Assembly: GCA_002104905.1 (NCBI GenBank)
Contig: MCFE01000002.1
Span: 124,001 to 188,000 of the forward strand
Direction of reading: 5' to 3'
Origin: Basidiobolus meristosporus CBS 931.73
Taxonomy: Eukaryota; Basidiobolomycota; Basidiobolomycetes; Basidiobolales; Basidiobolaceae
Length of the DNA: 64,000 nucleotides
This document shows positions 1 to 13,191 of the stretch, piece after piece. The first letter of the stretch is position 1. Every line of letters starts with the position of its first letter. Under the pieces are notes generated by a model. The model did no database searches. It was not told the origin of the DNA and saw only the letters and a program-made list of their open reading frames with translations. The position numbers were made by a program, and so were the translations under genes.

Positions 1-1395
1 TCGATCACAAGCAAGGCTTTTGATCCCGGTGTATGTTGGAAGTGCACCAGATTATCCGATTCACATCATGAAGTTGAAACCAAATACTTTCACCGTTGAC
101 TGATTCCACGTCGCAAGTTTTCAGGAGAACCTCTAAAAAGTATCACGCCAAGTCTGGGAGAGGCCTTTACGCTGTTGGATGTATGGTACCCTAGCAACTT
201 CATGTCAATGAGCTATCTGATTACTTCCCTTCTTTCAGTACCTAAGCTTCAAGAAAAAAGGTGCAATTAGCAATGCGCGTGATTAATTGCTTCGCTTATT
301 TATGAAGCCTGGCCTCGTGTTTACTCTATTAGCTTCGATCTTTCCACCCTTCCAACATCCGTATAGTTCTGAAGAATATTCATAATATATGTAAGCGTTG
401 CTCCAAAGCCCCAAATTGGGAACGTGCCTTTGTAAAGCTGTCGAATACTTGTATTTTGTTTGCTGAGCATAAATATTCATGCCCGTTAACTTGACTGTTC
501 ACTTCGAAGCTCCTCTCACTTCCCATATGCTTTTGGCCTGTATTTTCCTCGGCCCTGTCTCACGTATGGAGTGATTTTATTTGTAGTTTTTACACATATA
601 TACCTAAATTCTTCACTTTGTGGTCAAATCCACGATACCTTATCAATCGGGCAACTGAACATTGTGGAGTGTATTACCAGCCGGTCCGACATCATTCAGT
701 GCTCAGTACTTACTCAAGTGTCAACAAGCTAAATGCATCGTTACATAAATTGCCATCTCAAAACCACCATAAACTTCGAAGTATATTAACTGATCAGCAT
801 CAACTTTTGCCCCCCATGGAATATAATATCAATGCTCCCTGGCAAAAATAGGGGCCAGGAAGATTATATAAATGAAATACAATAGACTTCACGTGAATGC
901 CTAGAGGCACTATATAGTCTTGGAAGTGATTTGAGAAAAATTGGTAGAAATGGTGCGTTTGACTTGTTTGTTGATTGCGTAAGAATAGATATTCTGGTAT
1001 AACTTGGTACAGATGCCTATTGGAAAGTGTTGCAGAGCATCTTACAAAGATGTTTGCAGAATGCGGAGTCTTTGGGGTAACTTTGGACATACTCAATCAT
1101 TTTAACTTTCATTACACAAAAGGATTGATGATGTATGATATGATTTTCTAGTCTGTATCATATCTAGTATAAAATGCTATACCGCTTATTTGTAAAAGTC
1201 GGGCCGTCTCGAAGTTCATCACTCGAGATCTCGATATATACAAGCAAAAGCGGGCTTGCCAATGTTGGAGTAGGAAAACAGCAGTGAATCAAATTAAAAT
1301 CCCAGTGGCAATCCCTGATGAATACCATACGAAAAACAACAATGTTGACTCTAAAAAAGCAGTGTTAGGGATTTCATTAGAGTATGGTACAATAA
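1..1395. other. No recognisable gene
   Basis: Only short open frames occur on both strands, none with a motif I recognise or a convincing spliced continuation. A 34-codon frame open to the left edge (plus, 2-103) ends in TGA and could be the tail of a gene lying outside the window, but a frame that short is expected by chance. Confidence 0.5.
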
Positions 1396-1752
1396 TGTTG
1401 TGGGACTTTTGGAGATACTGGAGGTAATTAGGTGAATAACATTTAGGTGTAAATACAAAATGTACAACAGCTTTCATTTAACAATTTATTGAATGCAAAA
1501 TTGGTAGCTGTACTTTTACAAGGCTTTGGGACAAAAAAATGTAGAATTTATTTTGATGAAGGTTTCTAGAACATGTGTGCAAAGTCTGGGGTCTTCTGGA
1601 CAACTTTACAAGTTTTGATATTCTGGGTACCTTGCATTTTGGTGAAAATATTCCAAGCAAATCCCAACAAAACATTTGGGCAGCTCAAATAGACTGGGAT
1701 CCAGAAGTCCAAGTTGATGCAATTATTGGGTGTAAGTACAACATTTACAACA
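1396..1752 (-). repeat. Degenerate copia-type LTR relics, two in tandem
   Basis: Read on the minus strand, 1752 to 1470 starts TGTTGTAAATG and follows the order of the copia LTRs at 16020 and 55685: GTTGGGATTT, ATATTTTCACCAAAAT, AAAGTTGTCC, CAGACTTTGCACACATGTTCT, then TGTAAAAGTA and TTTTGCATTCAATAAA. A second, internally deleted copy of about 74 bp (1469 to 1396) starts TGTTGTACATTTTG and ends in CCCACAACA. Both are heavily diverged. This is the only clear transposon sequence inside the gene-bearing part of the window. Confidence 0.7.
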
Positions 1753-2713
1753 AATAGGACATAGATCTCAATATGCTCTCTCTATATGCGAAATGGGTTT
1801 CCCCAAATTATCAGCAATCCAAACGTGTTAAGAGGAGTGAAATACTATCAATAAGCCATGCGCAAAAGGTGGTAATGCCAACAACAGAGGGATGACACTC
1901 AAGTTGGAAATCCCCACTAGGGAAGTAGAGGCACTGTCAGAACCAGAAGAAATATCCAACTTCTGCTTTTCTATGCGGTCTCACCATTACACTACACCCA
2001 TCACACTGGCCGATTTGTAGCGATCTGTTGGTTGTAATTAAACAGATGTGTATCAATGCCTTCTTCTGGCATGGATCTCCTCTCCATAACACCAATGTCC
2101 CCCAACAAGAATATCGGTATTCTGTGCATCCCGTGTTGGATGGTGGATGCTCCCTGGAAACGACCTCCGGATTTTTCAGGATCTCAGTGTTGTTTAATGC
2201 TGTGGTCAATAAGAGACTATATATGTACATTGCACATCGCTCCTCCTAAGGATTCTTGTACAGACCAGCTACCCGATACTGCTGAAACTAATCGAATGCG
2301 CCTAAAAGGATGTTTCATTTACATGATTCAAGTGCTGGTGACGCAAATAAGTGATTACTCACATTCAAAATAAGTGGTAGTGTGATTCTTTTAACGAAAA
2401 TAGAAACCTAAGGATTTATCCGCTCTCACACTTAGTAGTGCCACATATGGAACGGAGAACGGGTCAAATATAGGATCTCATGAAGTACAGAAGTTCTTGC
2501 CAGATTTGATTTGTGCTTCGCTCAAGTCTACATCACACAGGATCTGAATCAGTCTCCTCCGTCCCAATATTACATCAGAGAGTGAAACAAGTATTGGAAT
2601 CGGCATCTGAAGTCGCACATCATTTTATTACAAAAATGGACAAGTTGGGAAAACTGAATTAGGGATAAACGTATTGGCGTTCGGAATCAAGTACAGCCAT
2701 CAATAGAGGAATT
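1753..2713. other. No recognisable gene
   Basis: Intergenic stretch downstream of the minus-strand transporter gene. Overlapping open frames on both strands around 1937-2373 have no recognisable motif and no matching splice sites. Confidence 0.5.
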
Positions 2714-4383
2714 TCACCATGACTGTGTCACGGTGGGTTTCATTTGGAAAGGCGCTACAACATGCTCCGAGGCTTTTTGTCGGCGATTTTCCGACTTGAA
2801 GAAGAGGCCTAGAAAACAAACTGCACTGACCAAGACGGCTGAGAAAATTAAGGAATTCCGCATGTGGTACGGCGGATTAGACTCGGGGCCACCGCGAAGC
2901 GCGTCCATGATAAACATCGTAATAAAGCCAAAAAACTGGGCGACCATCCACAAGATCCCGCTGCTGGTTCCCTCGGCCACCGGATACGTAGTCTCAACAC
3001 CTAGCTCAAGACATACCGGCAATCCCGCAAATGCCAGAAACCCGATAATGCCGAAGTTCACACAAATCCCTACATAATCGTTTTCCCTGACTATCAATAT
3101 CAAAGGTTAGCCCATAAGCGCTCTCGTCAATGGCTGCCAAACCATTCCAAATCCATACCAGAAAAGATGAGCGCGATTAAGCTTAATGGGATCAAGACCA
3201 TCAACACCCTGAGCACTCGTAGGAATTGCTTCGTCCTATCAAGGTATACTCCACAGATACCTACGGACTGTGGTCAACAGATGTCCTCCAGGCATGCACG
3301 ACAACAAATAATCTTACCTCCGCCTACCAATCCGACAACAATCAGGACGACGCCAAAGATACTGCCATCATCATCCGAATATCCGTACGGATTAATGAAC
3401 TCGGACAACAAAGTGACAATATCATTGAATATCCCGACAATAACTCCAAAAACCAGAGCCAGGATCCAAAAGTAACGATGCTTGAAGCAGACCTTGAGAC
3501 CGGGAATGAAGGGGTCGGAAGGCTCGGAAGCGGTTACTGACGGTGGTGTAGCTGGTCTTTTAGGTATTATGAGGGCTGGCAAGGCTGCAACCGTTGAAAA
3601 GATGGCCGCTGCGAGAAGCTACAATAATCGAGTCAGCATGTGCGATGCACCTGTTACGAATCAATCGAACATACAGCATTCGGAAATTGACCAGGTGTGG
3701 CGCACACCGAAGTTGCCAACACCATGCCAACGGCGGCACCCAGTGGATTTGCTAGTTTAAAGAGTTAGGCGAGCCTCGATGTTGAAATACTTCGTCAGCA
3801 TACCCAAAGATGCAACGGTATTGGCCATTGCGCGTTGGTTATCCGGGAACCATACTGCCGCCATTTTTGTTGGAGCATTTAGGACGAATGTTTGAGCTGC
3901 CCCGGCTGTTACCTGTGTTAACAATGTGTCAGATCCACGGCTATCTGTCTGCACAGCCTCGAACTGAATTACCTGGCCTAAAATAGCTAGAGCCAACCGG
4001 GCGCCATTATTCTCCTCATTGATAAAGGTTCCAAAATATCTTATCCAAGCTCCTATTATTTGAAGTCCAGCCCCCACAAGTAAAGCAGGCTTTAAGCCTT
4101 TGGAGTCGAGCACCCAGCTGCTCAATAGAGAGAATATTACAAACATTATCATGTACAAGCTACTTAGTAAATTAATGATGGTCATGGATATATTATAGTA
4201 ATTGCGAGCTTGCAGAGACACTGAGGAGAAGGTTACCCAGATAACCGAGGCAGCAATGTTAAGTAAGAAAACCGCAAGTACTACCAGATATCTTATTTTG
4301 TAAACTTTAAATTGAGGTATCGAGTTGGCCGGAGAGACGTGCTCTTCGATTGAAGACTTATCAACATGTTCCGACTCATACAT
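2714..4383 (-). CDS. MFS transporter, FLVCR/DIRC2-like
   Basis: A membrane transporter of the major facilitator superfamily, closest in pattern to the FLVCR group; animal members move haem, choline or ethanolamine, so the substrate here is unknown. Six exons on the minus strand: 4383-3973, 3912-3804, 3751-3675, 3618-3318, 3260-3159 and 3090-2714. Introns are 52-68 nt with GT..AG ends, the codons join without a stop, and the product is 458 residues. Family marks are NAPTKMAAVWFP followed by ASLANPLGAAVG, VYLDRTK after the long central helices, and ELGVETTYPVAEGTSSG near the end. Hydrophobic runs fit about 12 membrane helices. The first intron is 60 nt and lacks a stop, so an unspliced message would add 20 residues. 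Start chosen at the first ATG, followed by a short hydrophilic N-terminus. Confidence 0.88.
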
Positions 4384-5320
4384 AATGTAAGGAATAATGA
4401 GTTACAATGCTGGGCTTTCGGAAGGAAGCGATGAGCGCATTATTTATAGCCAGAGAATCTCCCAGGTTGTGAAAGTGTGATTTCCCTTATAAATCCCTGA
4501 TGAAACATCGGTGGAACACGATTATGTGGTAATTTTACATCAGCCTTGCACAGAGTATATACATCAAATATATGGGACCTATTATAACCCACAGTAGGAT
4601 TAATAACTAGCCTTTCGACCCGATTCACCTGAGTTGTTAGAACGAGTAACGTTAATCAGGATTTACATTGTTCAATGCAGCAAATGCGCTTGGAGGGACA
4701 CCCTTTGGGCATGTCTTACTAAACATATCTAGGGTCAATCTGACAAACAATCATGTGAGTCCAAAAACCGAGAGAGAGTTCTCCCATTGCGTGACCATAA
4801 TACAGCAGTCCAGTTGGAAATAGCGTTCACTGGCTGTTAGTCGATGGTCGGGTTGACCAAGGTACATATATAACTATATTCCGGACTGAAGTTATAGAGT
4901 ATACAGCCTAGCTTCCGTACAATATTGCTACATTGATCCCTCTAGAGCCACACTCACTGTTGATGGTTACAACATCCGAAATCCATTCCAAGTCAACACT
5001 GACTAGTTTCCACTCATAATAGTTGTCATCAGGAATTGGAACTTGAATTCTAGAACGGGCTTCTTTGATCATTGGATGTCACGAATGGGTTGCATCAAGC
5101 AAATTACCATATTAATAAACTATTGCTATTTAATGGATGAAATTGAACTGATTTCTTAAAGATACAGATGCGCGATGGACAAGAGACGACTCTTGGGCAT
5201 ATCTTTGAGTTAAGCTTGCCTTAATGGCTATGGTTTGCGCTGGAGGGAGTACCAGGCTTTTCACAAACAATATAAGCGATATATGCATGCGATATTGGTA
5301 GGAATGACCGTATCTAGCGA
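4384..5320. other. Intergenic, nothing recognised
   Basis: Region between two minus-strand genes: promoter side of the transporter and 3' side of the palmitoyltransferase. No coding pattern or repeat was recognised. Confidence 0.5.
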
Positions 5321-6725
5321 TTACATATTGGTCATCGGAAGAAACTCCTCCTCTTCAGTTTCTAGGCCCTTGGTTTTCTGTCTCATTCTTTCTATTGAGT
5401 ACTTGCACTTCCAAAAAGTCAATATCCTCAGCATCACGAACGTCCTCAAGGAAACCGGAAGCTCTCTTACCTCATCATACGGAAGCTTGAGTAATGTAAA
5501 TATATTTCTAGGCGGGGCTCGCTTCCAGGGATTATCTCGATCAACAAAATAGCTATCACGATTGATCCACTCCCAAGTAGTCATATCCAGGAAATCTTGG
5601 AATAAAAGGAAGCCAGGGTGGTTAGCTCAGAACTGCCAAAATACAACGGTGTCAAGTGATTACATAATTTGGTGTGAAAAGCAACCAGTTGTGTTAGACT
5701 CCCGAAAGTTACCCAGGCAAGAATGAGCACAAGGAAGCTGACACCGACATATCGATAGACATTCTCTCTTTCAACACCCCACGATACGACTTGATAGCAC
5801 AGATTAATGCTCAGGCCAGCTCAACAACGGTCAATGATTGTACTAACCTATCTCGCTGAACTCGATATTTCTAGCAATAGCAAGATACGCTACGTAAATA
5901 CTTAGGCAGACGTAACAAAGCATGGCAAAAAACGAAATGGAAATAAGGTAGCAGAACGGTCTAATAACACATAAAAGTTACATTTTTCGAGCAACAAGAA
6001 AATGGACTCGCGAAAATAATACCGGTAATTTGCTCTTCCGATGCACGTATTGAGCCAGCGACAATGATGATCCTGTCCCGACACACATTTATTACAGGAT
6101 TTGCAATGTCTAGTGGATAGATCTCTAGAAACATACGAGTTTTCAAGGTGTGAGTGGCTTCAAGACAAACCCAAGCAAGCAATGAAATCGGCTTACACTA
6201 CTACTTGACAGACATTGCAGCGGCCATCGTACGGATCAACAACGGAAATGCCAAGCTGCATAATGTATTCCAAATCCCGAGGCTGGTGTGCCTTTGCAAC
6301 ATTAGGATCCATCGTGTCCACCAGGGACGTGTGAAGGCTAAGCGACAGTATGATAAAACCTACTATATAAAAAAGGTAGAATGTGGAGTTAAGGAATCAT
6401 CGGCTGTCTTTCGAAAAAAGGCAATGAAGATATACATATATCAAGAAGTGGTAAAGGATATGAAGAAAAATCCTGTTCTCCAACTACCGGTGAATTGAGC
6501 CAGAAAATTAAAGCCCAAACAAAGGATGAACATAGCTAGCCATTGAATTGTAAGAAGATAGTCCAACGGTAGACTTAGCCCATGGCGTCGGTACCAGGCA
6601 TTTCCTGGTTTACCTCGACCATTGCTAATAAAACAAACAGTGCTCGTGCGCTTTACGGGGAAAGTATTATCACCAGGATCACTTTCTATGGCCTCAACAA
6701 CGGTATCAAACTCAGAAGACGGCAT
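5321..6725 (-). CDS. DHHC palmitoyltransferase (ZDHHC1/11-like)
   Basis: A membrane enzyme that transfers palmitate to protein cysteines. Six exons, minus strand: 6725-6488, 6362-6197, 6124-6023, 5960-5848, 5789-5664 and 5595-5321, giving 339 residues with no internal stop. The N-terminal [17 protein letters not shown] matches the start of ZDHHC1/11-type enzymes. The cysteine-rich domain runs from CNVC (about residue 128) through [14 protein letters not shown] to the catalytic DHHC at 153-156 and [11 protein letters not shown]. The TTxE motif is TTWE at about 254-257. Two hydrophobic segments lie on each side of the DHHC domain. The tail is charged with an EEEE run. Intron 1 (125 nt) is longer than the others (58-72 nt), so its acceptor at 6363 is the least certain border. 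Confidence 0.88.
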
Positions 6726-7824
6726 ATTTTCAGGTTAATGCGAGATGTGTTTGGACATGTATACTGTTGTTGTAGCTTGAAAACACTCCTTTAGACTATT
6801 TAACTAATTATTGTTGCGACTTTAATATTGATAAAATAACTATTTCAGGAGCTTAATTTTAATCAATCAATGTATAGGCCAGCATTCTGATGAATACTAC
6901 ATGATAATAGCCAAAGCAACACATCACGTGGTCAGCAATACGGTTACTTATTCATCTAGTAAAACCCACTAGGAACCGAATGCGATTTGTCCGCAATGCT
7001 CTGCGACCTGAGTAGCACAACCTGTTGAGCTGGAACCTTGTGTCCAAGATCTCTCGCGATAATGAGAGTCATAAATCATAACAGTCATTAGTAATTCATA
7101 TGGTGATTGAATAGGACAGATAACCTCAGTGGACTCGACACAATCATGCCAACTGTATATGGATGTCAAACAAGCCATCGTTCAGATAATACTGAGCTGT
7201 CATGCCCAGTGTCTTGCAATATGAAAAAGGAGATTCACAAGCACACAAATGTTTGCGTTGTGATCACCTGGTATGCAATCGCCTGAAGTCACGCTGCAGA
7301 TATGTATCTCTACCATTCGCGTTATATTGCATGAATGTCATCCAAATTATAGTGTATTTCACAAGCAGTACAGTTAAACTCTATTGGCATCTAGCTATAC
7401 CTAATAGTAGCATTCAAAAGCTACTTTATATGCGCCACCTTTTATATCTTTTTGAGCTAATTGATGGGAAACATGCACTAAAAATAAGAATCCTGTCGTT
7501 GGATGCCGCACTCCCCTATGTGATCAAGTCTCCTTGGGCACTTACTCCTCCTGACCTCCCCCTCGACTCCTCACTGCCCCTCTGTCTTTGGTTTTATTAA
7601 AATCTGCTTCTCTTTCCCTTCTTGACCAATTTTACTCAGCTTGCCTCTTCATTCTCCTTCGATTTCTATTGTAAGTGTAGTCCTACAGTCGTATCTATTT
7701 GTGCTGTCTTGAGCCTGCGTACGTGAAGTGTTTAGCGTGAAGCTTGTGGCCAGAATTCAAGTTGCTCAGAGTAGTTTGCTTCGGCGGAAATAGCAACCAT
7801 ATACACCGTGACCGCAACCGTGAA
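6726..7824. other. Intergenic between divergent genes
   Basis: Upstream regions of the palmitoyltransferase (minus) and the CYRI gene (plus), so it should hold both promoters. No other gene was recognised. Confidence 0.5.
7540..7660 (+). promoter_or_regulatory. Pyrimidine-rich promoter tract of the CYRI gene
   Basis: A strongly C/T-rich stretch on the plus strand (CTCCTGACCTCCCCCTCG and following) ends about 165 nt before the CYRI start codon. CT-rich tracts just upstream of transcription starts are common in filamentous fungi. GTAAGT at 7671 could begin an intron in the 5' leader; I could not place its acceptor. Confidence 0.4.
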
Positions 7825-9320
7825 ATGGGGTTTTTATTTTCTTCCCTAAAAGGTGGCAACACTCACGCTGTATCCAGCCCCAACACATGTAATACGGAAA
7901 ACATCCCGGACTTCTACATCAATTTCGAGAGTACGTATTCCAAAGAGTATCTGGCGCTAGCTACGCTGAATACCCGTTGCGTTGTGAAAATACGTCTAAT
8001 CCCCCTCATTCTTACAGATCCAACACCATCTCCAGAGGAAGCCCAAGCCTATGAAGCAGTATCAACCATGCTTCGACCTACTTCCTCTATCATTGATTCT
8101 CTTCGACAATACAAAGGGTGTGCTGAAGAAATCCGACAGGTACATATAGAATGAGGAGCGATATCTACTGCGAGTGGAGAAATTCTGCGATATACTGACT
8201 TCGCTCCTCTCCAGGCCATATCCAACCCAAATCCAGAAACGGAGCAAGCGGCTTGGCGAGAATTGACCCCAGCTGTAGCTCATCTTAAGGAATTCTATGA
8301 ATTTGCGGCGACTTTGGGTATGTGTCGAGTGAACGCCGTTCCGTATAGATACAAGTACTTACTAGCTCGTTAGAGGAGGCGATCCCCAAACTGCTCCAAC
8401 CGCTCTGTCAAGGCAATGCCAACCAAAATATTGACAAATTCCACGCATTGGCAAAGGTTTTTGCCGATATACTTGATTTTGTATTTGCATTTGATGAATT
8501 GAAGGTACCCAACCCTGCCTCCACTTTGCATCCGAGCCAATATAGTAACATCATCCTGACGAGATAGATGGCGAATCCAGCCATCCAAAATGATTTTTCA
8601 TACTATCGCCGCTCTTTAAGCCGTCTCAAAATGGCCAATTCAGTAAGTTTGCTCGGCTGGTATCAAGTGGGACTTCATCGCATGCTGATTGCATATCACA
8701 GGCGCAGGCAAGCGAATCCATTGTCCAGGACGAGCTTGCGAACAGAATATCCTTGTTTTACGCCTATCATACACCGATGCTCAAGACTGTCATCGACTCT
8801 GTTACCGAGTTCGTAAATAAGGTCGGTGCCTCTCAAAGCTACCACCGTGTGAATACTTCCTAACACGAGCCCCATCGATAGCAAAGCGAAGGTCCAAACG
8901 TCGCCGATTGCCTATCCACCATCACCCTTGCGTGCCTCAATGTGGTTACTAAGCAAGAGTATGTTTCTCTGTAAGCTAATGAACCCTTCATTACGCTAAA
9001 TTCCATTTTAGGGTGAAGACATCGAAGCTGAACGGTTTCTGTCAGAGAGTCATGGTTGCATGTACTGTATTGTACGACCATATCAAACCCAGTGGTGTAT
9101 ATAATAAGAGCTCGACCATCAATGTAAGGTGAATGGATGCGGTGTTCGTGACAACTGCCTCCCTAATTCGCATTTTATCCAGGTCCGCAATGTGATCAAG
9201 ACAGTTCAGACCCAGGGGACAGATTGCAAGGACACTTTAATCTGTGCACTGCGCTTCAATAGCAAACATTTGAATGACGAGGACACCCCCAAGCAAATCA
9301 AGGCCTTACTCAACGAATAG
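7825..9320 (+). CDS. CYRI/FAM49 family protein (Rac1-binding regulator)
   Basis: CYRI proteins bind active Rac1 and restrain the SCAR/WAVE complex that drives Arp2/3 actin branching. Nine exons, plus strand: 7825-7930, 8018-8139, 8215-8317, 8374-8504, 8568-8642, 8702-8821, 8882-8958, 9012-9123 and 9183-9320, giving 327 residues against about 324 in animals. Family stretches in order: MGFLFSSLK with Gly2 for possible myristoylation, SLRQYKGCAEEIR, LKEFYEFA, FADILDFVFAFDELK, NPAIQNDFSYYRRSLSR, ISLFYAYHTPMLKT, ADCLST, RVMVACTVLYDH, and KHLNDEDTPKQIKALL at the end. ATG at 7825 is chosen because it restores the family N-terminus. The donor at 8822 is weak; an alternative at 8813 would remove three residues. 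Confidence 0.92.
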
Positions 9321-10196
9321 AGAGCATTCTGATGCAGCAAACATTGCAATGGTGTATGCAAGAAACTTGTTTAGTGTTGAAACATCTTGGCATTTTAATA
9401 CTATGCTTGATACTTTTCCATGATATTCCCTGGTTCGGTGGCAATTGTTGGCCATGGTATTTTTAAATTGATGCCTGTCATTTGGCTGTTAATTTCTTAA
9501 CAGGCAGACATCCTGGAGATGGTGCACCATCAATTTGTATTGTCTACTTATTGCAAACTGGATTAATCTATTTGTTCACTTTTTTAATGCCATACTGTCT
9601 CCACCTGCTCTGATGCAGTTCTTATAAGGAGTAGTCAAAGACCTCATTGAGTACACCCATCATTGTTCGAATCTTTTGGGTTGTCTTTGTCAAGCATATT
9701 TATGAATATACTGTTGCATCCATCAAGACCGGTTTTTTGATTCCGTACTCAGTTCACGATGATACCTCTGCATATTCATATTGCTACCCTGGGACTTGCT
9801 CATTGACATCACTCGACCAAATTGAGCATGATTTCCTTCGCAATCAATTCAGTCCTCATTTAATCCAAGTGTACACGATCATGAGCAAGACGCGTTCCGC
9901 ATCACGCTCATCGCGTTGCGGTGATCGAATCATCGCATTTCGCGTTAAATATGGTTCTTATTCTATACCCCCAATGATTAAATATCCACTGGGGAAGTAT
10001 TATTTACCATTGTAAAGGGTGGGAATCCTGATTGGCCAACACAGTGACCGTGTTCATATCAACTATCATATGACAACCTTGGGTGATTGGATAACGCCTG
10101 ATGGGCACTCAGTGATGATTATTTTAATGGCGCTTTCAGACGCTGGGTATCGATATTTTGTTTGTTTTCCCCTCGCTTAACTTCATCAAGGAAAAG
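9321..10196. other. Intergenic, nothing recognised
   Basis: Between two plus-strand genes. A 122-codon open frame (9647-10015) lacks an ATG start and any family pattern. A GC-richer patch near 9890-9945 carries repeated CGC-type words but no clear hairpin. Confidence 0.5.
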
Positions 10197-11751
<1,555 letters not shown>

Positions 11752-12095
11752 ATTTTTTAGAGACATTTAATAATTAGTAATAGCATATGTAAAGTGCTTT
11801 CGTAGTTCCAACAACTATCCTAATTTCCGGATATTTTCAACTTGGTAATCTCTGAGGTGGGCAGTGTTCTCGGATTAATTTCAGATCATTATGCATTAAG
11901 CTCAATGGTAGAGGCACTGGCGTTCGTGTATCAAAAGCGCCTATCAGCATAAACAACCTAGACATTCGTCTGCACTGGTAACCAGAACTAGTACCAAAAC
12001 ATGAAGGCAACTTGTAAAATTAAAGTTACAAATTAGAGCGTATTTATTATACACACTGGCAGTTATTTCAAAGTCACATTGAACAATCAGATATC
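11752..12095. other. Convergent 3' region, nothing else recognised
   Basis: Lies between the ends of a plus-strand and a minus-strand gene, so it should hold both polyadenylation regions. On the minus strand AATAAA (about 12044) follows the small membrane protein's stop by roughly 50 nt and could be its polyadenylation signal. Confidence 0.5.
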
Positions 12096-12331
12096 CTAAG
12101 AGCGAGATCTGAACAGATTAGGTGCTTGTGCTGAGCGAACGCGGCGAAGACTAGGGTCAGTAGACAGCTTCCAGCTCATAAATCCAAGGCTGCCTGCAAA
12201 CATTGAGAACACATTAGTCTGGTGCTTCTTGAGAAGCTGGTTAAAGTAGCCTTACCAAAAACTCCAGCCCCAGCAATAGCAACTAGAACAACGAGCTCTA
12301 CTGGTTTCTTGGCGGTACGGATGGCAGACAT
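12096..12331 (-). CDS. Small single-pass membrane protein, 57 residues
   Basis: A short gene of two exons, minus strand: 12331-12256 and 12193-12096. They are joined across a 62-nt intron with donor GTAAGG and acceptor TTTGCAG, and the phase matches. The product begins MSAIRTAKKPVE, continues with a hydrophobic helix LVVLVAIAGAGVFGSLGFM, and ends in a basic tail SLRRVRSAQAPNLFRSRS. The combination of a short basic head, one helix and an Arg-rich tail resembles small mitochondrial inner-membrane subunits, but I do not recognise the family and give no function. A TATA box close to the start and a clean intron support a real, probably well expressed gene. Confidence 0.65.
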
Positions 12332-12357
12332 GTTTAATGATCGAGTCCCTCTGCCGG

Positions 12358-12369
12358 CTTTTTTATACC
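12358..12369 (-). promoter_or_regulatory. TATA box of the 57-residue gene
   Basis: The minus strand reads GGGTATAAAAAAGCCGG about 30-38 nt upstream of the start codon at 12331, giving a very short leader. An inverted CCAAT box (minus AGCCAATG) lies near 12489-12496. Confidence 0.5.
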
Positions 12370-13191
12370 CAAGTGCTCCATAATGAGCTAGGTTAGATGT
12401 GTTTAAGGGGTACCTTTAATTAATGTGTCACCTGACCGAAGATACATTCTTCAGACTAGCACCAACCTGAATGGGTTTCTCCGCTGTCATTGGCTCCGAA
12501 TTGTACTGCACACGATATAAGGATATAGACCAGCGGGATTGAGCCTATGCTGTAAGTGAATGTGGCTTAGGAGATTGATGTTGGTGGCATAATATCAAAG
12601 GAATCTCAAACAATCCTGTCACGTTTGAGGAGACTTCAGCCATCCCGTCCAAATTTGAAGCCTATCTAATGGAAGATTGGTAAATTGATCACCATTTTGC
12701 TCACATCATGTTTCATCTCCCAGGGAAACAAAAGGTCATATGAGGAGGAGATGGGAGTATACACAGAACTCGAGTTGCTGGATCATTGTTGTCATACCTA
12801 TACAGGCTTCGCTAAGCAGTAGCCAGCGTGACCTGGTTTCAAAGAATACCCATGGCGCCCCGCATAGTTTTGAGTGCATCCAGAATGCATTGTTTGGCAG
12901 CATATCATGAATGCAACTAGTGGCGCTGGGTTGCGCCGACATGACTTCCAACATAATAGCAGTGTACTGGGTTTCAAACAACGGTTCCCAACCCTTCGAC
13001 TAGTGATAAACGGGGAGCCGGATCATGTTGCAACTTGGGAAAGCCATTGGAAATTGTGTTTATTATGAGGTTACGATAAACCAGATGCGCGTATAAGCCA
13101 TTCACCAGTAAATTAGCTTTTCTGGAGTGTGGTGGCCAATTGAGAACCCAATAACCCAACCCACGAGACCGTTGTCTTCTAAAGATTCGCT
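12370..13191. other. Intergenic, nothing recognised
   Basis: Upstream side of the small membrane protein gene and downstream side of the phosducin-like gene. Open frames here are short and lack family patterns. Confidence 0.5.

Noticed and set aside
800-1096. 98-codon minus-strand frame
   Set aside because: No family pattern, no splice-linked neighbour, and no support from composition.
1955-2015. tRNA-like stretch on the minus strand (GTAATGGTGAGACC ... GGTTCTGACAG)
   Set aside because: The T-arm consensus is not met and no 7-bp acceptor stem could be formed.
3757-3972. Unspliced C-terminal end of the first transporter frame (VIQFEAVQTDSRGS and EARLTL)
   Set aside because: Both pieces are intron readthrough; removing 60 nt and 52 nt introns restores the family sequence.
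9647-10015. 122-codon open frame between CYRI and the methyltransferase
   Set aside because: It starts at TTG, not ATG, has no recognisable domain, and its composition resembles intergenic DNA.
11893-11970. tRNA-like stretch with AAGCTCAATGGTAGAGGC
   Set aside because: It looks like a D-arm (A box), but no GGTTCGA-type B box stands at the right distance and no cloverleaf closes.
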